A stretch of 41,647 nt of DNA from Patescibacteria group bacterium (GCA_016784175.1 JADHVC010000007.1:1-41647); one strand, 5' to 3'. Positions 23,929 through 31,833 are shown, counted from the first letter of the stretch. The notes: generated from the letters alone by a model not told the origin. Program-made: numbers and translations.

Positions 23929-25320
23929 ATGAAAAACGCACATATTGTCATTGGCTTAGGTTATGGCGATGAAGGTAAGGGGACAATTACGGAGTATCTT
24001 ACACGAAGAGAAAAAGCTGGATTGGTGGTGAGGTTTAACGGTGGATCACAAGCTGCACACCATGTAGTTACTGATGAGACCACACATTGCTTTGCTCAAT
24101 TTGGTTCTGGAACTTTTATTTCAGGTGTTCAGACCTACTTGTCAGAATATATGTTAGTTGACCCACGAACTCTACATGGTGAAGCATTAGTTCTAGCTGA
24201 AAAAGGCGTGAGTGATGCTTTAGCTCGACTGAGTATTAACTCGAAGTGTTTGGTTATTACGCCATTTCATAAAACAATGAATAGAGTGCGTGAGTTTATG
24301 CGAGGTGAGTCAAAACATGGAAGTTGTGGGATGGGAGTTGGAGAAACGGTACGCGATGGCGAGATTTTAGGCCAAAATGCTTTAATGATGGGTGACTTAA
24401 GAGATGCCTATATTATTCGAAAAAAGTTGGACGAACTTAGAAAAATCAAAGTTAAAGAAGCTAAAGAGTTTTTGGAGGACAATGAAGATAATCAAACTTT
24501 GCAAGCATTAGTCCAAGAATTAAGCCAACCTGGTTTAGTAACCTTGTTAGTAGAGGAATATTATCTTTTCGTAAAGGAAAATGCCTTAAACATTGTTGAT
24601 AAACACGAATTTGAAAGACATGAACGAGTAGTATTTGAAGGAGCACAGGGTGTTTTGCTCGATAGTGAACATGGTTTTTGGCCATATATCACAAAGACTA
24701 AAGCAACTTTTAGGAATGCTTGTCAGCTTATTGAAAAAAATCGTGATACTAAGACAAAGAAAATCGGTGTAATCCGTGCCTATCATACTCGTCATGGAGC
24801 AGGACCACTTATTACTGAAGATTCTTTCTTGGCAGATGTAGTTCCAGAGATGCACAATGGGAAAAATGTTTGGCAAGATAGCTTTAGGGTTGGCTGGTTT
24901 GACTTGGTGGCTACTCGGTATTCGTTAAAAAATGTGGAAGATATTGATGAAGTTGCCTTAACAAACCTTGATCGTCTTAATGGAATTGGTAATGTAAAAG
25001 TTTGTGTTGCATATAGTTATGAAGGAGACAAAACAGTCGCTTTGGACAAATATTTTGTGTATAGAATTCAAGATGATAAAGTGATTATCGAGGATATAAA
25101 AGTTCTGCCCATGCCAAACTTGGCTCATCAGAGTCAACTAGCTTGTCTCCTGTTAGAATGCAGGCCAATGTTCGTTTCATTTGGAAGTATAGAAGGTGAT
25201 CTTAAAGACCCTCTAACTTACAAAGAATATGTGCAATGGCTTCAAAAAGAGTTGAAAATCAAAATCTCAATTTTATCGATGGGTCAAAAATACCAAGATA
25301 AAGCTGAAGTGGTTCTTTAA
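23929..25320 (+). CDS. Adenylosuccinate-synthetase-like enzyme (divergent PurA)
   Basis: 463 residues with the PurA fold. GLGYGDEGKGT keeps the catalytic Asp and phosphate loop, GGSQAAHH keeps the catalytic His, and FEGAQGVLLDSEHGFWPY and GAGPLITE match substrate loops. Several specificity regions are changed: GTTGRGIGP reads HGSCGMGVGET, the aspartate-loop TTGRRRRTGW reads WQDSFRVGW, the guanine-binding TKLD is TNLD, and the terminal STGPDR is SMGQKY. True PurA conserves these, so a different nucleotide or amino-acid substrate is likely. It has a good SD (AAAGGAG) and is coupled to the PK-like gene. A plain purine-synthesis role is unlikely, since no other pur gene is nearby. Alternatives: PurZ-like enzyme acting on another nucleotide, or ligase making a nucleotide-like metabolite. 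Confidence 0.85.
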   Translation: MKNAHIVIGLGYGDEGKGTITEYLTRREKAGLVVRFNGGSQAAHHVVTDETTHCFAQFGSGTFISGVQTYLSEYMLVDPRTLHGEALVLAEKGVSDALARLSINSKCLVITPFHKTMNRVREFMRGESKHGSCGMGVGETVRDGEILGQNALMMGDLRDAYIIRKKLDELRKIKVKEAKEFLEDNEDNQTLQALVQELSQPGLVTLLVEEYYLFVKENALNIVDKHEFERHERVVFEGAQGVLLDSEHGFWPYITKTKATFRNACQLIEKNRDTKTKKIGVIRAYHTRHGAGPLITEDSFLADVVPEMHNGKNVWQDSFRVGWFDLVATRYSLKNVEDIDEVALTNLDRLNGIGNVKVCVAYSYEGDKTVALDKYFVYRIQDDKVIIEDIKVLPMPNLAHQSQLACLLLECRPMFVSFGSIEGDLKDPLTYKEYVQWLQKELKIKISILSMGQKYQDKAEVVL

Positions 25321-25329
25321 ATTTGACAA

Positions 25330-25376
25330 TTAGAGAATATCTTACTAAAATACACAAGATATTCTCTAACTTTATT
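25330..25376 (+). terminator. Intrinsic terminator after the PurA-like gene
   Basis: TTAGAGAATATCTT (25330-25343) pairs perfectly with AAGATATTCTCTAA (25356-25369), followed by CTTTATTT. The TAGAGAAT arm recurs in hairpins at 20219 and 28117. Confidence 0.75.
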
Positions 25377-25395
25377 TAATATGTTGTAGGTAATT

Positions 25396-25415
25396 GTTAG
25401 TTATTTTAATTAATA
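25396..25415. promoter_or_regulatory. Candidate NrtR-type site before nadE-nadD
   Basis: GTTAGTTATTTTAATTAATA shares its first ten bases with the minus strand of the repeat at 18479-18499. It lies about 70-90 bp before the start codon, in a position suited to repression or activation of a promoter that I could not fix. Confidence 0.35.
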
Positions 25416-25485
25416 GTTATTTGCTACTTATTAAAAAGATATGTAGCTTGATCTTTTCAATTTAATCACAAAAATGGAGAAAAGC

Positions 25486-28059
25486 ATGGACACTAAATCG
25501 ATTTTTTTAAATGGTCTTAAGATTGCGATGTGTCAGATGAAAATTGTTCCAGGGCGTCCTGATAGTAATGGACTGTACATAATTGATGAAATAAAAAAGG
25601 CAGCAGTCAATGGGGTTGATGTAATTATTTTTCCAGAAATGGCTGTACCAGGTTATTTTATTGGCGACAAGTGGGAAGATGTAGCGTTTATTCACGATTG
25701 CGAATACTACAACAAGGCAATTGTGCGAGCAACAAGTAGTAGTATTACTGCCATTTGGGGTTCTGTGTATGTTCCTAGAAATGAGCTTGGTCAACCAGAG
25801 ACTGGCGAAGATGGACGCTTGCAAAGATGGAATGCAGGTTTTATTGCTCAGGGTGGCCAATTATTAAGTAACGGTATCTTGCCAGTTGCAGTAAAGGCGT
25901 TAATGCCTGAATATCGTTTTTTTGATGATGATCGTCATTTTTATTCGGCGAGAAAAATTGCTGACGAGCATGGCGTATTATTGAGTCAGTTATTAAAACC
26001 TTTTCCTGTGCTAATAAAGGATCAGTATATTTTTCTTGGAGTTATGCTTTGTGAGGATATGTGGCACATCGATTACCTTCATAATCCAGGTCGGTATTTA
26101 GTGGGCAATGGCGCAGCTATATTAATTAACCTTTCTTGGTCGCCGTGGGGATGGCAGAAAAATCGAAAGCGACATCAAGTTGTGCGTGATTTGCTTGCTA
26201 TTTGTAAGGTGCCTATGATCTATGTGAGTGGTGTTGGCGTGCAGAACAACGGTAGGAATATTATTACTTGCGACGGAAGCTCATGTGCTTACAATCAAGA
26301 CGGAAAAATTATCTTTGAAGCTTTGCCGTATGGCTCTGGGACAAGTGTGATGGATATTGTAAGCGAATTTAGTGCAGTCGAGAATGTTACGACACTAGAC
26401 AATGCTTTGCATTTTAGACAAAGCGCAAAAGCACGGCTTGAACGGTTAGTGGTCACTAGCACGAGTTCAATAGAAGACACTGTGCAATTGTATGCCGCAC
26501 TTTGGAATGCGATTAAATATATGTACGATAACTTACCACCTCGTATGAGAAAAGTGGTAGTCGGACTTTCGGGTGGTATTGATTCGGCAGTTGTACTGGC
26601 TTTAATGACACAAGTATTCGGTAGGGAAAATTGTATCGCCGTAAATATGCCATCGGGTTATAATAGTCAACTTACAAAAGACATTGCGCGTAAAATCGCT
26701 GATTCTTTAGGGGTTGAATATTTAATCCGTCCGATTGATGAGGTTGTTGACATGGTTGCTAAGATAAGTGAGATAGAACCAGATACAATAGAATATGAAA
26801 ATATTCAATCGGTTGTTCGGATGCAATTTCTTAAAGCCATTGCGGCTAAAAGAGGGGCTGTTTTTCCCAATAATGGCAATAAAGTCGAAGCGGCCTTTGG
26901 CTATTTTACGCTTTATGGTGATTCTGCTGGATTTATGGCACCAATTGGCGACCTAGTCAAAGGGGAGGTTCGCCAAGTGGCAGACTTTCTAAATAAAGTA
27001 ATTTTCGACTGTGAGGTTATTCCGAAAGTTTGCATAGATATGCCCCCAACAGCCGAGTTGGCTAGAGAACAAATTGACCCGTTTTGTTACGGAACACTTA
27101 CTAAAAGAGGCTATCACGATGAAATGGTGCGAGCTTTTGTAGAGTTTCGCAAAAATCCAGAGTGGTTTCTTAAATGTTATGTTCAAGGAGTACTTGAATC
27201 CGAACTTAAACTTGAAGCTGGCACGTTGCAAAGGCTATTTCCAAACGGAATGATCGATTTTATCGCTGATCTTGAAAAACACTGGGAAGCTTTCCATAAT
27301 AGCTTTCATAAACGAAATCAGATGCCTCCAATTCCGGTTGTGTCTAAACGAGCCTTTGGGTTCGATTTAAGAGAATCTATGCTGGGGGTGCATTTCACTA
27401 CTAAATATAGGGACATGCGAGTTTCATACCATACTCCTCGCGACACATCTGTAAAAGAACAGAATAGCGTAGTGATTTATGGCTTGAGTGCTAATCCACC
27501 TGGGCTTCATCATACCAAGATTATCAAAGGGCTTTTGAAGTATACACAAAAAGTGGTAGTTATCCCTTGTGGTGGGCGTCCAGATAAAGTGTCTGTCAAT
27601 GAAATTGAAAATAGTCACAGAAAAAAAATGGTGAATATGGCTTTTGGGGGTATTCCAGGAGTCAGCCTCGATTTCTCTGACCTTGAAGGAGAATCGTTTA
27701 CGCCGACAATTGACTTGGGCGTGCGCTATCAAGCACAATATCCAGATGCAAATATCTTCTACGCCATTGGTCCAGATATTATTCGAGGTGGGGCCGTTGG
27801 TCAGTCTGAAATTCATCGTGCATGGAAAGAAGGTAAGAAAGTTTGGAATGACTTACATTTTATAGTTGTTGTTTTTTCCTGTGATGAACTTTTAAAAGAA
27901 GATCTTCCACCAAAAGCAGAGGTATTAAAGATAGAATATTTGACTGGCCGAAGTTCGATTATTCGTCAAAGAGTGGCTGAGCGGAAAAGTTGGTATCATC
28001 TAGTATGTCACGAGGTAGGTCAATACATCCGAGAGAACAATCTTTATCAAAAAGAATAA
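25486..28059 (+). CDS. nadE: Glutamine-dependent NAD synthetase fused to NaMN adenylyltransferase
   Basis: 857 residues from the SD-supported ATG at 25486. Three domains: (1) nitrilase-type glutaminase, residues ~10-290, with catalytic Glu in IIFPEMAVPG, Lys in AVKALMPEYRFFDDDRHF and Cys in VMLCEDMW; (2) NAD synthetase, ~330-620, with the ATP-binding GLSGGIDSAVV loop; (3) NadD-type nucleotidyltransferase, ~655-857, starting YGLSANPPGLHH (the GxFxPxHxxH-type motif) and ending with TGRSSIIRQRV (the ISSTxIR-type motif). One chain could therefore turn NaMN into NaAD and then into NAD with glutamine-derived ammonia. NadE alone is usually ~540-680 residues, so the extra C-terminal enzyme is a true fusion. 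It lies between the PurA-like gene and pncB. Confidence 0.93.
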   Translation: MDTKSIFLNGLKIAMCQMKIVPGRPDSNGLYIIDEIKKAAVNGVDVIIFPEMAVPGYFIGDKWEDVAFIHDCEYYNKAIVRATSSSITAIWGSVYVPRNELGQPETGEDGRLQRWNAGFIAQGGQLLSNGILPVAVKALMPEYRFFDDDRHFYSARKIADEHGVLLSQLLKPFPVLIKDQYIFLGVMLCEDMWHIDYLHNPGRYLVGNGAAILINLSWSPWGWQKNRKRHQVVRDLLAICKVPMIYVSGVGVQNNGRNIITCDGSSCAYNQDGKIIFEALPYGSGTSVMDIVSEFSAVENVTTLDNALHFRQSAKARLERLVVTSTSSIEDTVQLYAALWNAIKYMYDNLPPRMRKVVVGLSGGIDSAVVLALMTQVFGRENCIAVNMPSGYNSQLTKDIARKIADSLGVEYLIRPIDEVVDMVAKISEIEPDTIEYENIQSVVRMQFLKAIAAKRGAVFPNNGNKVEAAFGYFTLYGDSAGFMAPIGDLVKGEVRQVADFLNKVIFDCEVIPKVCIDMPPTAELAREQIDPFCYGTLTKRGYHDEMVRAFVEFRKNPEWFLKCYVQGVLESELKLEAGTLQRLFPNGMIDFIADLEKHWEAFHNSFHKRNQMPPIPVVSKRAFGFDLRESMLGVHFTTKYRDMRVSYHTPRDTSVKEQNSVVIYGLSANPPGLHHTKIIKGLLKYTQKVVVIPCGGRPDKVSVNEIENSHRKKMVNMAFGGIPGVSLDFSDLEGESFTPTIDLGVRYQAQYPDANIFYAIGPDIIRGGAVGQSEIHRAWKEGKKVWNDLHFIVVVFSCDELLKEDLPPKAEVLKIEYLTGRSSIIRQRVAERKSWYHLVCHEVGQYIRENNLYQKE

Positions 28060-28087
28060 ACATTCTTGTGAGTTAAAATAAAATTTT

Positions 28088-28115
28088 GGCGGAGTGAATT
28101 TTCCTCCGCCCTTTT
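28088..28115 (+). terminator. Terminator after nadE-nadD
   Basis: GGCGGAG (28088-28094) pairs with CTCCGCC (28104-28110), then CTTTTCT. Same position and outer stem as the pncA terminator, with a different inner sequence. Confidence 0.7.
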
Positions 28116-28116
28116 C

Positions 28117-28364
28117 TAGAGAATTTAAAGCAATTTGAATTTTCTAAGAAAGAAATGGTAACTACTCACTATATCTGCATCACTTTTTCGCTTAGGATGG
28201 AATATTGGGTAATTTTTTACGCACAATTTAACAAAAATTTTAAACTCGCTTCACTCAAACATAAAATTTTTTAAGTTAAATTCTGCGAAAAATTACTACA
28301 TATTCCATATGCGCTCAAAAATAATGCAGATATAGTGAGTAGTTACTAGAAATGTTCTTTACAA
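28117..28364 (+). promoter_or_regulatory. pncB control region, split by a palindromic repeat
   Basis: TAGAGAATT (28117-28125) pairs with AATTTTCTA (28138-28146), then CTAAGAAAGAAATG, parallel to the arrangement before the J-domain gene. The 189-bp palindromic element then intervenes, and the series resumes with AAATGTTCTTTACAA (box 28352-28364). The element therefore looks inserted into a pre-existing shared control region. This stretch of 366 bp between genes (28060-28425) holds these items and no coding sequence. Confidence 0.5.
28158..28346. repeat. Long palindromic repeat, copy 2 (complete)
   Basis: The outer arms at 28158-28180 and 28324-28346 are perfect 23-bp inverted repeats (the left one begins GTAACTACTCACTATATC). 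Inside, TGGAATATTGGG... pairs with ...ATATTCCA and GCACAATTTAAC with GTTAAATTCTGCG imperfectly, so the whole 189 bp can fold into one long hairpin. The core is the inverse of 1-137. It has no coding capacity. It lies in the leader region of pncB, upstream of the box and the SD. Confidence 0.8.
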
Positions 28365-28425
28365 TATATAACTCTGTTTGCATAAATTTGCAAAACAACC
28401 AACCAATTGAACATGGGAGAATGCT

Positions 28426-29763
28426 ATGAAAGCTTTTGAGCCAAAAGATATCTTTGCACCAGCTTCGGATCTGCCAATCGTCACAGGTTTTCTTGACATG
28501 GATTTTTATAAATTTACCATGGGGCAGTTTATTTTTATGGACCCTAAATTGCGAGATGTCGAAGTGACCTTTGGATTAACAATTCGCACTAAAGATGTGA
28601 GGCTTGCTAAGATTATCGATATTAATGAGTTGAAAGAGCATCTTGATAGCGCACGTAAATTGAGTATGAAGCCAGCTGAATTAGCTTTTCTTCGTGGGAT
28701 TCCTATGACAACAAGACGGACTATGTTTTTCGAAGAATATATTACGTTTTTGTCTGGTCTTAATTTGCCTGACTATAATCTTGAATATGAAGGGGACGAC
28801 ATATATTTGTCGTTTTCTGGACCGTAGAGCAAAGTGACTTATTGGGAAATTATTGCAATGGAAATTATCTCCGAGCTTTATTATTGGAGTTTAGTAAAGC
28901 GTGCAATGAGGCAAGGCGAAATGAGCCAAGGTGACTTTACTGCAATGTATTTCGTTATGCAGTCAAGAGCTTATGAGTTTATTCGTGCGTTTAAAGATGC
29001 ACCTAGCGTGACCTTTGTTGAGTTTGCAACTCGTAGGCGCAATTCTTTTCGGTGGCAGAGATTCATTAACGATCTCTTACAAAAGCATTTGCCACAGCAG
29101 TTTCTCGGAGCATCGAATGTTTTAATCGCTATGAAGAATGGAAGCGCCAACCCAATTGGTACAAATGCCCATGAACTGCGAATGGTTTATGCTAATATTA
29201 CGCCTAACGACAACGATGATGAAATCCGTGAGTCGCAATATCAGGTTGATCGTGATTGGATGAAGATGTACCCAGAGCTTGGAATTTTGTTACCAGATAC
29301 CTTTGGTTCAACCCAGTATTTTGCTGGTGCAGAAAGGGATATTGCACAAAATTGCACAGGATCACGCTTTGACTCAAAAGAGCCAGTGGAAGCCGGTAAA
29401 GAATTTGCCAATTGGCTTGAAGGTCACGGTGTAGATCCAAAAGAGAAGTTAGCTTTGCCATCAGACGGGCTTACTGCTGAAACCGCTATTCATGCTTGCA
29501 CTTCACTTTCTTCCAAGTTTAAAAAGGCTAGTGCCTGTATTGGTACTAACCTTGGGAACAATTGTAGTAATGTATGGCCGTTAGTAGATGACCCTGGCTT
29601 TAAACCATTCTCTATGGTGATCAAAGCTACAGAAGCTAATGGTCGTTCTGCAGTAAAGCTATCCGATAACCCAAATAAAGCTATGGGTAGTCCAGAAAGA
29701 GTTGAACGGTTTAAAAAAATTTTTGGTGTAAGGAATATTCGCGAACAAGAAGTGCTTGTCTAA
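28426..29763 (+). CDS. pncB: Nicotinate phosphoribosyltransferase, interrupted by an in-frame TAG
   Basis: Converts nicotinate and PRPP (with ATP) to NaMN. The reading frame of 446 codons shows the PncB family throughout: LDMDFYKFTMGQFIF, VEFATRRRNSF, IGTNAHELRM, DTFGSTQYF and a C-terminal SDGL region. The only break is TAG at 28825-28827 (codon 134) between FSGP and SKVTYWEI. The family usually has GPW at this point, so TGG to TAG (one base) is the likely change. Downstream sequence has kept its conserved residues, which argues for a recent nonsense change, a sequencing error, or readthrough. A GGGAG SD lies 6 nt before the ATG. It is the step between PncA and the NadE-NadD fusion. Confidence 0.88.
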
Positions 29764-29777
29764 AAATAAACTTAATG

Positions 29778-29816
29778 GTGGGAGATAATAACTTCCGCCA
29801 TAATTAATTTTCCCAC
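29778..29816 (+). other. Stem-loop after pncB
   Basis: GTGGGA (29778-29783) pairs with TCCCAC (29811-29816) over a long loop that also contains TTCCGCC. No T-run follows, so it is a weak terminator at best. Confidence 0.35.
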
Positions 29817-29836
29817 TAACAATAAGGAAAACGACA

Positions 29837-30022
29837 ATGAAAAGTCAACAAAAAGAATGATTACTTTATTTTATTGATGGCCACCACAGCGAGACTAAAA
29901 ATGCCATCAAAGTAATTATTCAACCATCCGAAATTGTAGTAAGAATTGCTTTTTTAAAAGGCCAAGACTTTCCTTCTCGTAGGTCAAAGTTGGCTCAATC
30001 GATCGAGCGTGGCGAACATTAA
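29837..30022 (+). pseudogene. Small unknown gene with an in-frame TGA
   Basis: Sixty-one codons from ATG to TAA, with one TGA at codon 8 (29858-29860), between MKSQQKE and LLYFIDGHHS. The SD-like AAGGAAAA lies before the ATG. The rest reads YFIDGHHSETKNAIKVIIQP and ends with SIERGEH. I do not recognise it. If the TGA was once TGG, the protein would read KEWLLYF. An intrinsic terminator follows, which supports a real transcription unit. A shorter start after the TGA is not evident, so it is probably broken, or misread. Confidence 0.4.
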
Positions 30023-30045
30023 AAAATTATTGAATAACAAAATTC

Positions 30046-30077
30046 AAACCCCACTGGTAAAGCGGTGGGTTTTTTTA
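30046..30077 (+). terminator. Intrinsic terminator closing the NAD region
   Basis: AAACCCCAC pairs with GGTGGGTTT over a short loop, followed by a seven-T run. It marks the boundary with the core-type gap gene. Confidence 0.8.
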
Positions 30078-30109
30078 TAAAAAAAATGAGTTTCATTGTT
30101 GTGGACAAC

Positions 30110-30144
30110 TAACTCCGAAGTTAATTATTTATTTGTGATATAAT
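30110..30144 (+). promoter_or_regulatory. gap promoter with upstream inverted repeat
   Basis: TG-A-TATAAT at 30136-30144 is an extended -10. TAACT-CCGA-AGTTA (30110-30123) is an inverted repeat at the -35 side and overlaps CAACTAAC (minus strand GTTAGTTG), like the motif of the NAD genes. Whether the NrtR-like protein binds here is conjecture. Confidence 0.5.
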
Positions 30145-30177
30145 TAATTTATATTTTTAATTCAGAAGATTATTTTT

Positions 30178-31206
30178 ATGAATGTTGCTATTAATGGTTT
30201 TGGTAGGATTGGACGAGCTACCTTTAAACTATTGCTTGAAAAAAAGAATATCAATATTGTTGCAATTAATGATTTAAACCCAATAGAAACGCTTGCTTAT
30301 TTATTGCGGTACGATAGTGTTTACGGTATTTATAATAAAAGTATTCGCTTTAATGGCTCTAGTATTATTGTCGATGGTAAACATATTAAGGTAATAGCGA
30401 AAAGAGAACCAGCTGAATTGCCATGGGCTGACTTAAAAGTTGATGTTGTAATAGAGTCAACTGGAATTTTTAGAACTCATGCACTTGCCATGAAACATAT
30501 TCAGGCTGGAGCAAAGAAAGTAGTTATTACGGCACCTCCAAAAGTGTGCGACTGTGGAGTAAAAAATTGTGTTGTTAAAATTATTGTACCCGGCGTTAAT
30601 GAAAAGAATATCAAAAAAAGCGATCAAATAATTTCTATGGCTTCGTGTACTACTAATTGCTTAGCTCCTATCACTTCGGTTATAGAAAAATCTTTCGGAA
30701 TCAGAAAGGCTATTATGACGACTATCCATTCCTATACGGCTGATCAGAATTTAGTAGATGGAGCTAATAAAGACTTGCGACGTGGCCGAGCAGCAGCACT
30801 AAATATGGTGCCAACAACAACCGGAGCTGCTATTGCTACTTGCGAAGTTATCCCAGAATTGGCTGGTAAGTTTGATGGATTAGCGATTCGAGTGCCAACT
30901 CCCACAGTGTCAATTTGTGATGTTGTATATCTATTAAAAAATAAAACAACCAAGGATAATGTTAATAGTGTTTTAGAAAAATCTTCAAAAAATATCTCTT
31001 TAAGAGGTATTTTAAAAGTTACAAAAGACCCCTTAGTCTCTTGTGATTATGCTGGTAACGATGCAAGCGCGACTGTCGATTTAAGTTTAACCAATGTAGT
31101 TGATGGAGATTTAGTGAAAATTATAGCTTGGTATGATAACGAATGGGGTTATTCTGCGAGATTAGCTGGTACTTGTGAATTTATTAAAAAGAAAAAATTA
31201 TTATAA
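30178..31206 (+). CDS. gap: Glyceraldehyde-3-phosphate dehydrogenase, type I
   Basis: Oxidises glyceraldehyde-3-phosphate to 1,3-bisphosphoglycerate with NAD. 342 residues, normal length. The Rossmann start is INGFGRIGRATF; the catalytic Cys157 lies in SMASCTTNCLAP; NTTTGAAxA appears as PTTTGAAIAT; the C-terminal WYDNEWGYSARL is intact. An odd cysteine cluster, Cys124-x-Cys126-x4-Cys131 (sequence VCDCGVKNC), replaces the usual PAKGD-type loop between the NAD-binding strand and the VNE motif. It could bind a metal or form a redox switch. It has no SD, a short leader and an extended -10 promoter, in contrast to the NAD salvage genes just upstream. Enzyme identity is secure. Confidence 0.95.
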   Translation: MNVAINGFGRIGRATFKLLLEKKNINIVAINDLNPIETLAYLLRYDSVYGIYNKSIRFNGSSIIVDGKHIKVIAKREPAELPWADLKVDVVIESTGIFRTHALAMKHIQAGAKKVVITAPPKVCDCGVKNCVVKIIVPGVNEKNIKKSDQIISMASCTTNCLAPITSVIEKSFGIRKAIMTTIHSYTADQNLVDGANKDLRRGRAAALNMVPTTTGAAIATCEVIPELAGKFDGLAIRVPTPTVSICDVVYLLKNKTTKDNVNSVLEKSSKNISLRGILKVTKDPLVSCDYAGNDASATVDLSLTNVVDGDLVKIIAWYDNEWGYSARLAGTCEFIKKKKLL

Positions 31207-31266
31207 TTATATAGCAAATTGCATCAAATATTTTTTATAATATTATGTTATTTGTTATTCATATCT

Positions 31267-31782
31267 ATGCCAAAAGTAACAAAAACTACTACAAAAGAAA
31301 AAATACCACAAGAATTCAATGATCAAGATTACGATGTATTACTCGATGATGAGTCTTGGGGTAATAGTGCTGTTACAATAATTGCAACAATTATACTTAC
31401 GATGGCAACTATAAGTGGTATCGGCTATTGGGCTCATTTGGGGGTAATCGATAAACAAGCTGAGCAATTAGAAAATAATTTTTTGCAATTAGAAAAGCGA
31501 TTGACAGCAGAGATTCGAATCGATAACTCTGGTTCTCTTCAGTTGTCAAATTTAGAGCAGGAGCTTGCAACAGTAGAAGGGCAATTACAAGTGGCTAATG
31601 CATCTCTGGCCATAGTTAATGAAGAAAATACTAAATTAACAGCAGACCTAGAAGCAAAAATGGCTGAGCTTGAATTACAAAAGAGTAGTTTTGAGGAGCA
31701 AATGAAGGTGCTTAATGAGAAAATAACGAATGTAGAAGCTCAAACTTCTAATTTAAATTCAAGGATAGAAGTAACAAACTAA
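31267..31782 (+). CDS. Membrane protein with long coiled coil
   Basis: 171 residues. A Lys/Thr-rich N-terminus and acidic stretch (YDVLLDDESWG) are followed by one membrane helix (about 36-58) and then a continuous heptad-patterned coiled coil to the C-terminus (QAEQLENNFLQLEKRL, LEQELATVEGQLQVANASL and similar). The orientation suggests a bitopic protein with the coil outside or in a periplasm-like space. Start at 31267 was preferred over an upstream TTG because TATAAT (31236-31241) would otherwise lie inside the gene. Function unknown; a spacer, tether or division-associated scaffold is conceivable. Confidence 0.7.
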   Translation: MPKVTKTTTKEKIPQEFNDQDYDVLLDDESWGNSAVTIIATIILTMATISGIGYWAHLGVIDKQAEQLENNFLQLEKRLTAEIRIDNSGSLQLSNLEQELATVEGQLQVANASLAIVNEENTKLTADLEAKMAELELQKSSFEEQMKVLNEKITNVEAQTSNLNSRIEVTN

Positions 31783-31833
31783 CTACTTATTTAGTAGCAT
31801 CAAAATTATTATTTGTATCTAGGTGTTTGTTTT

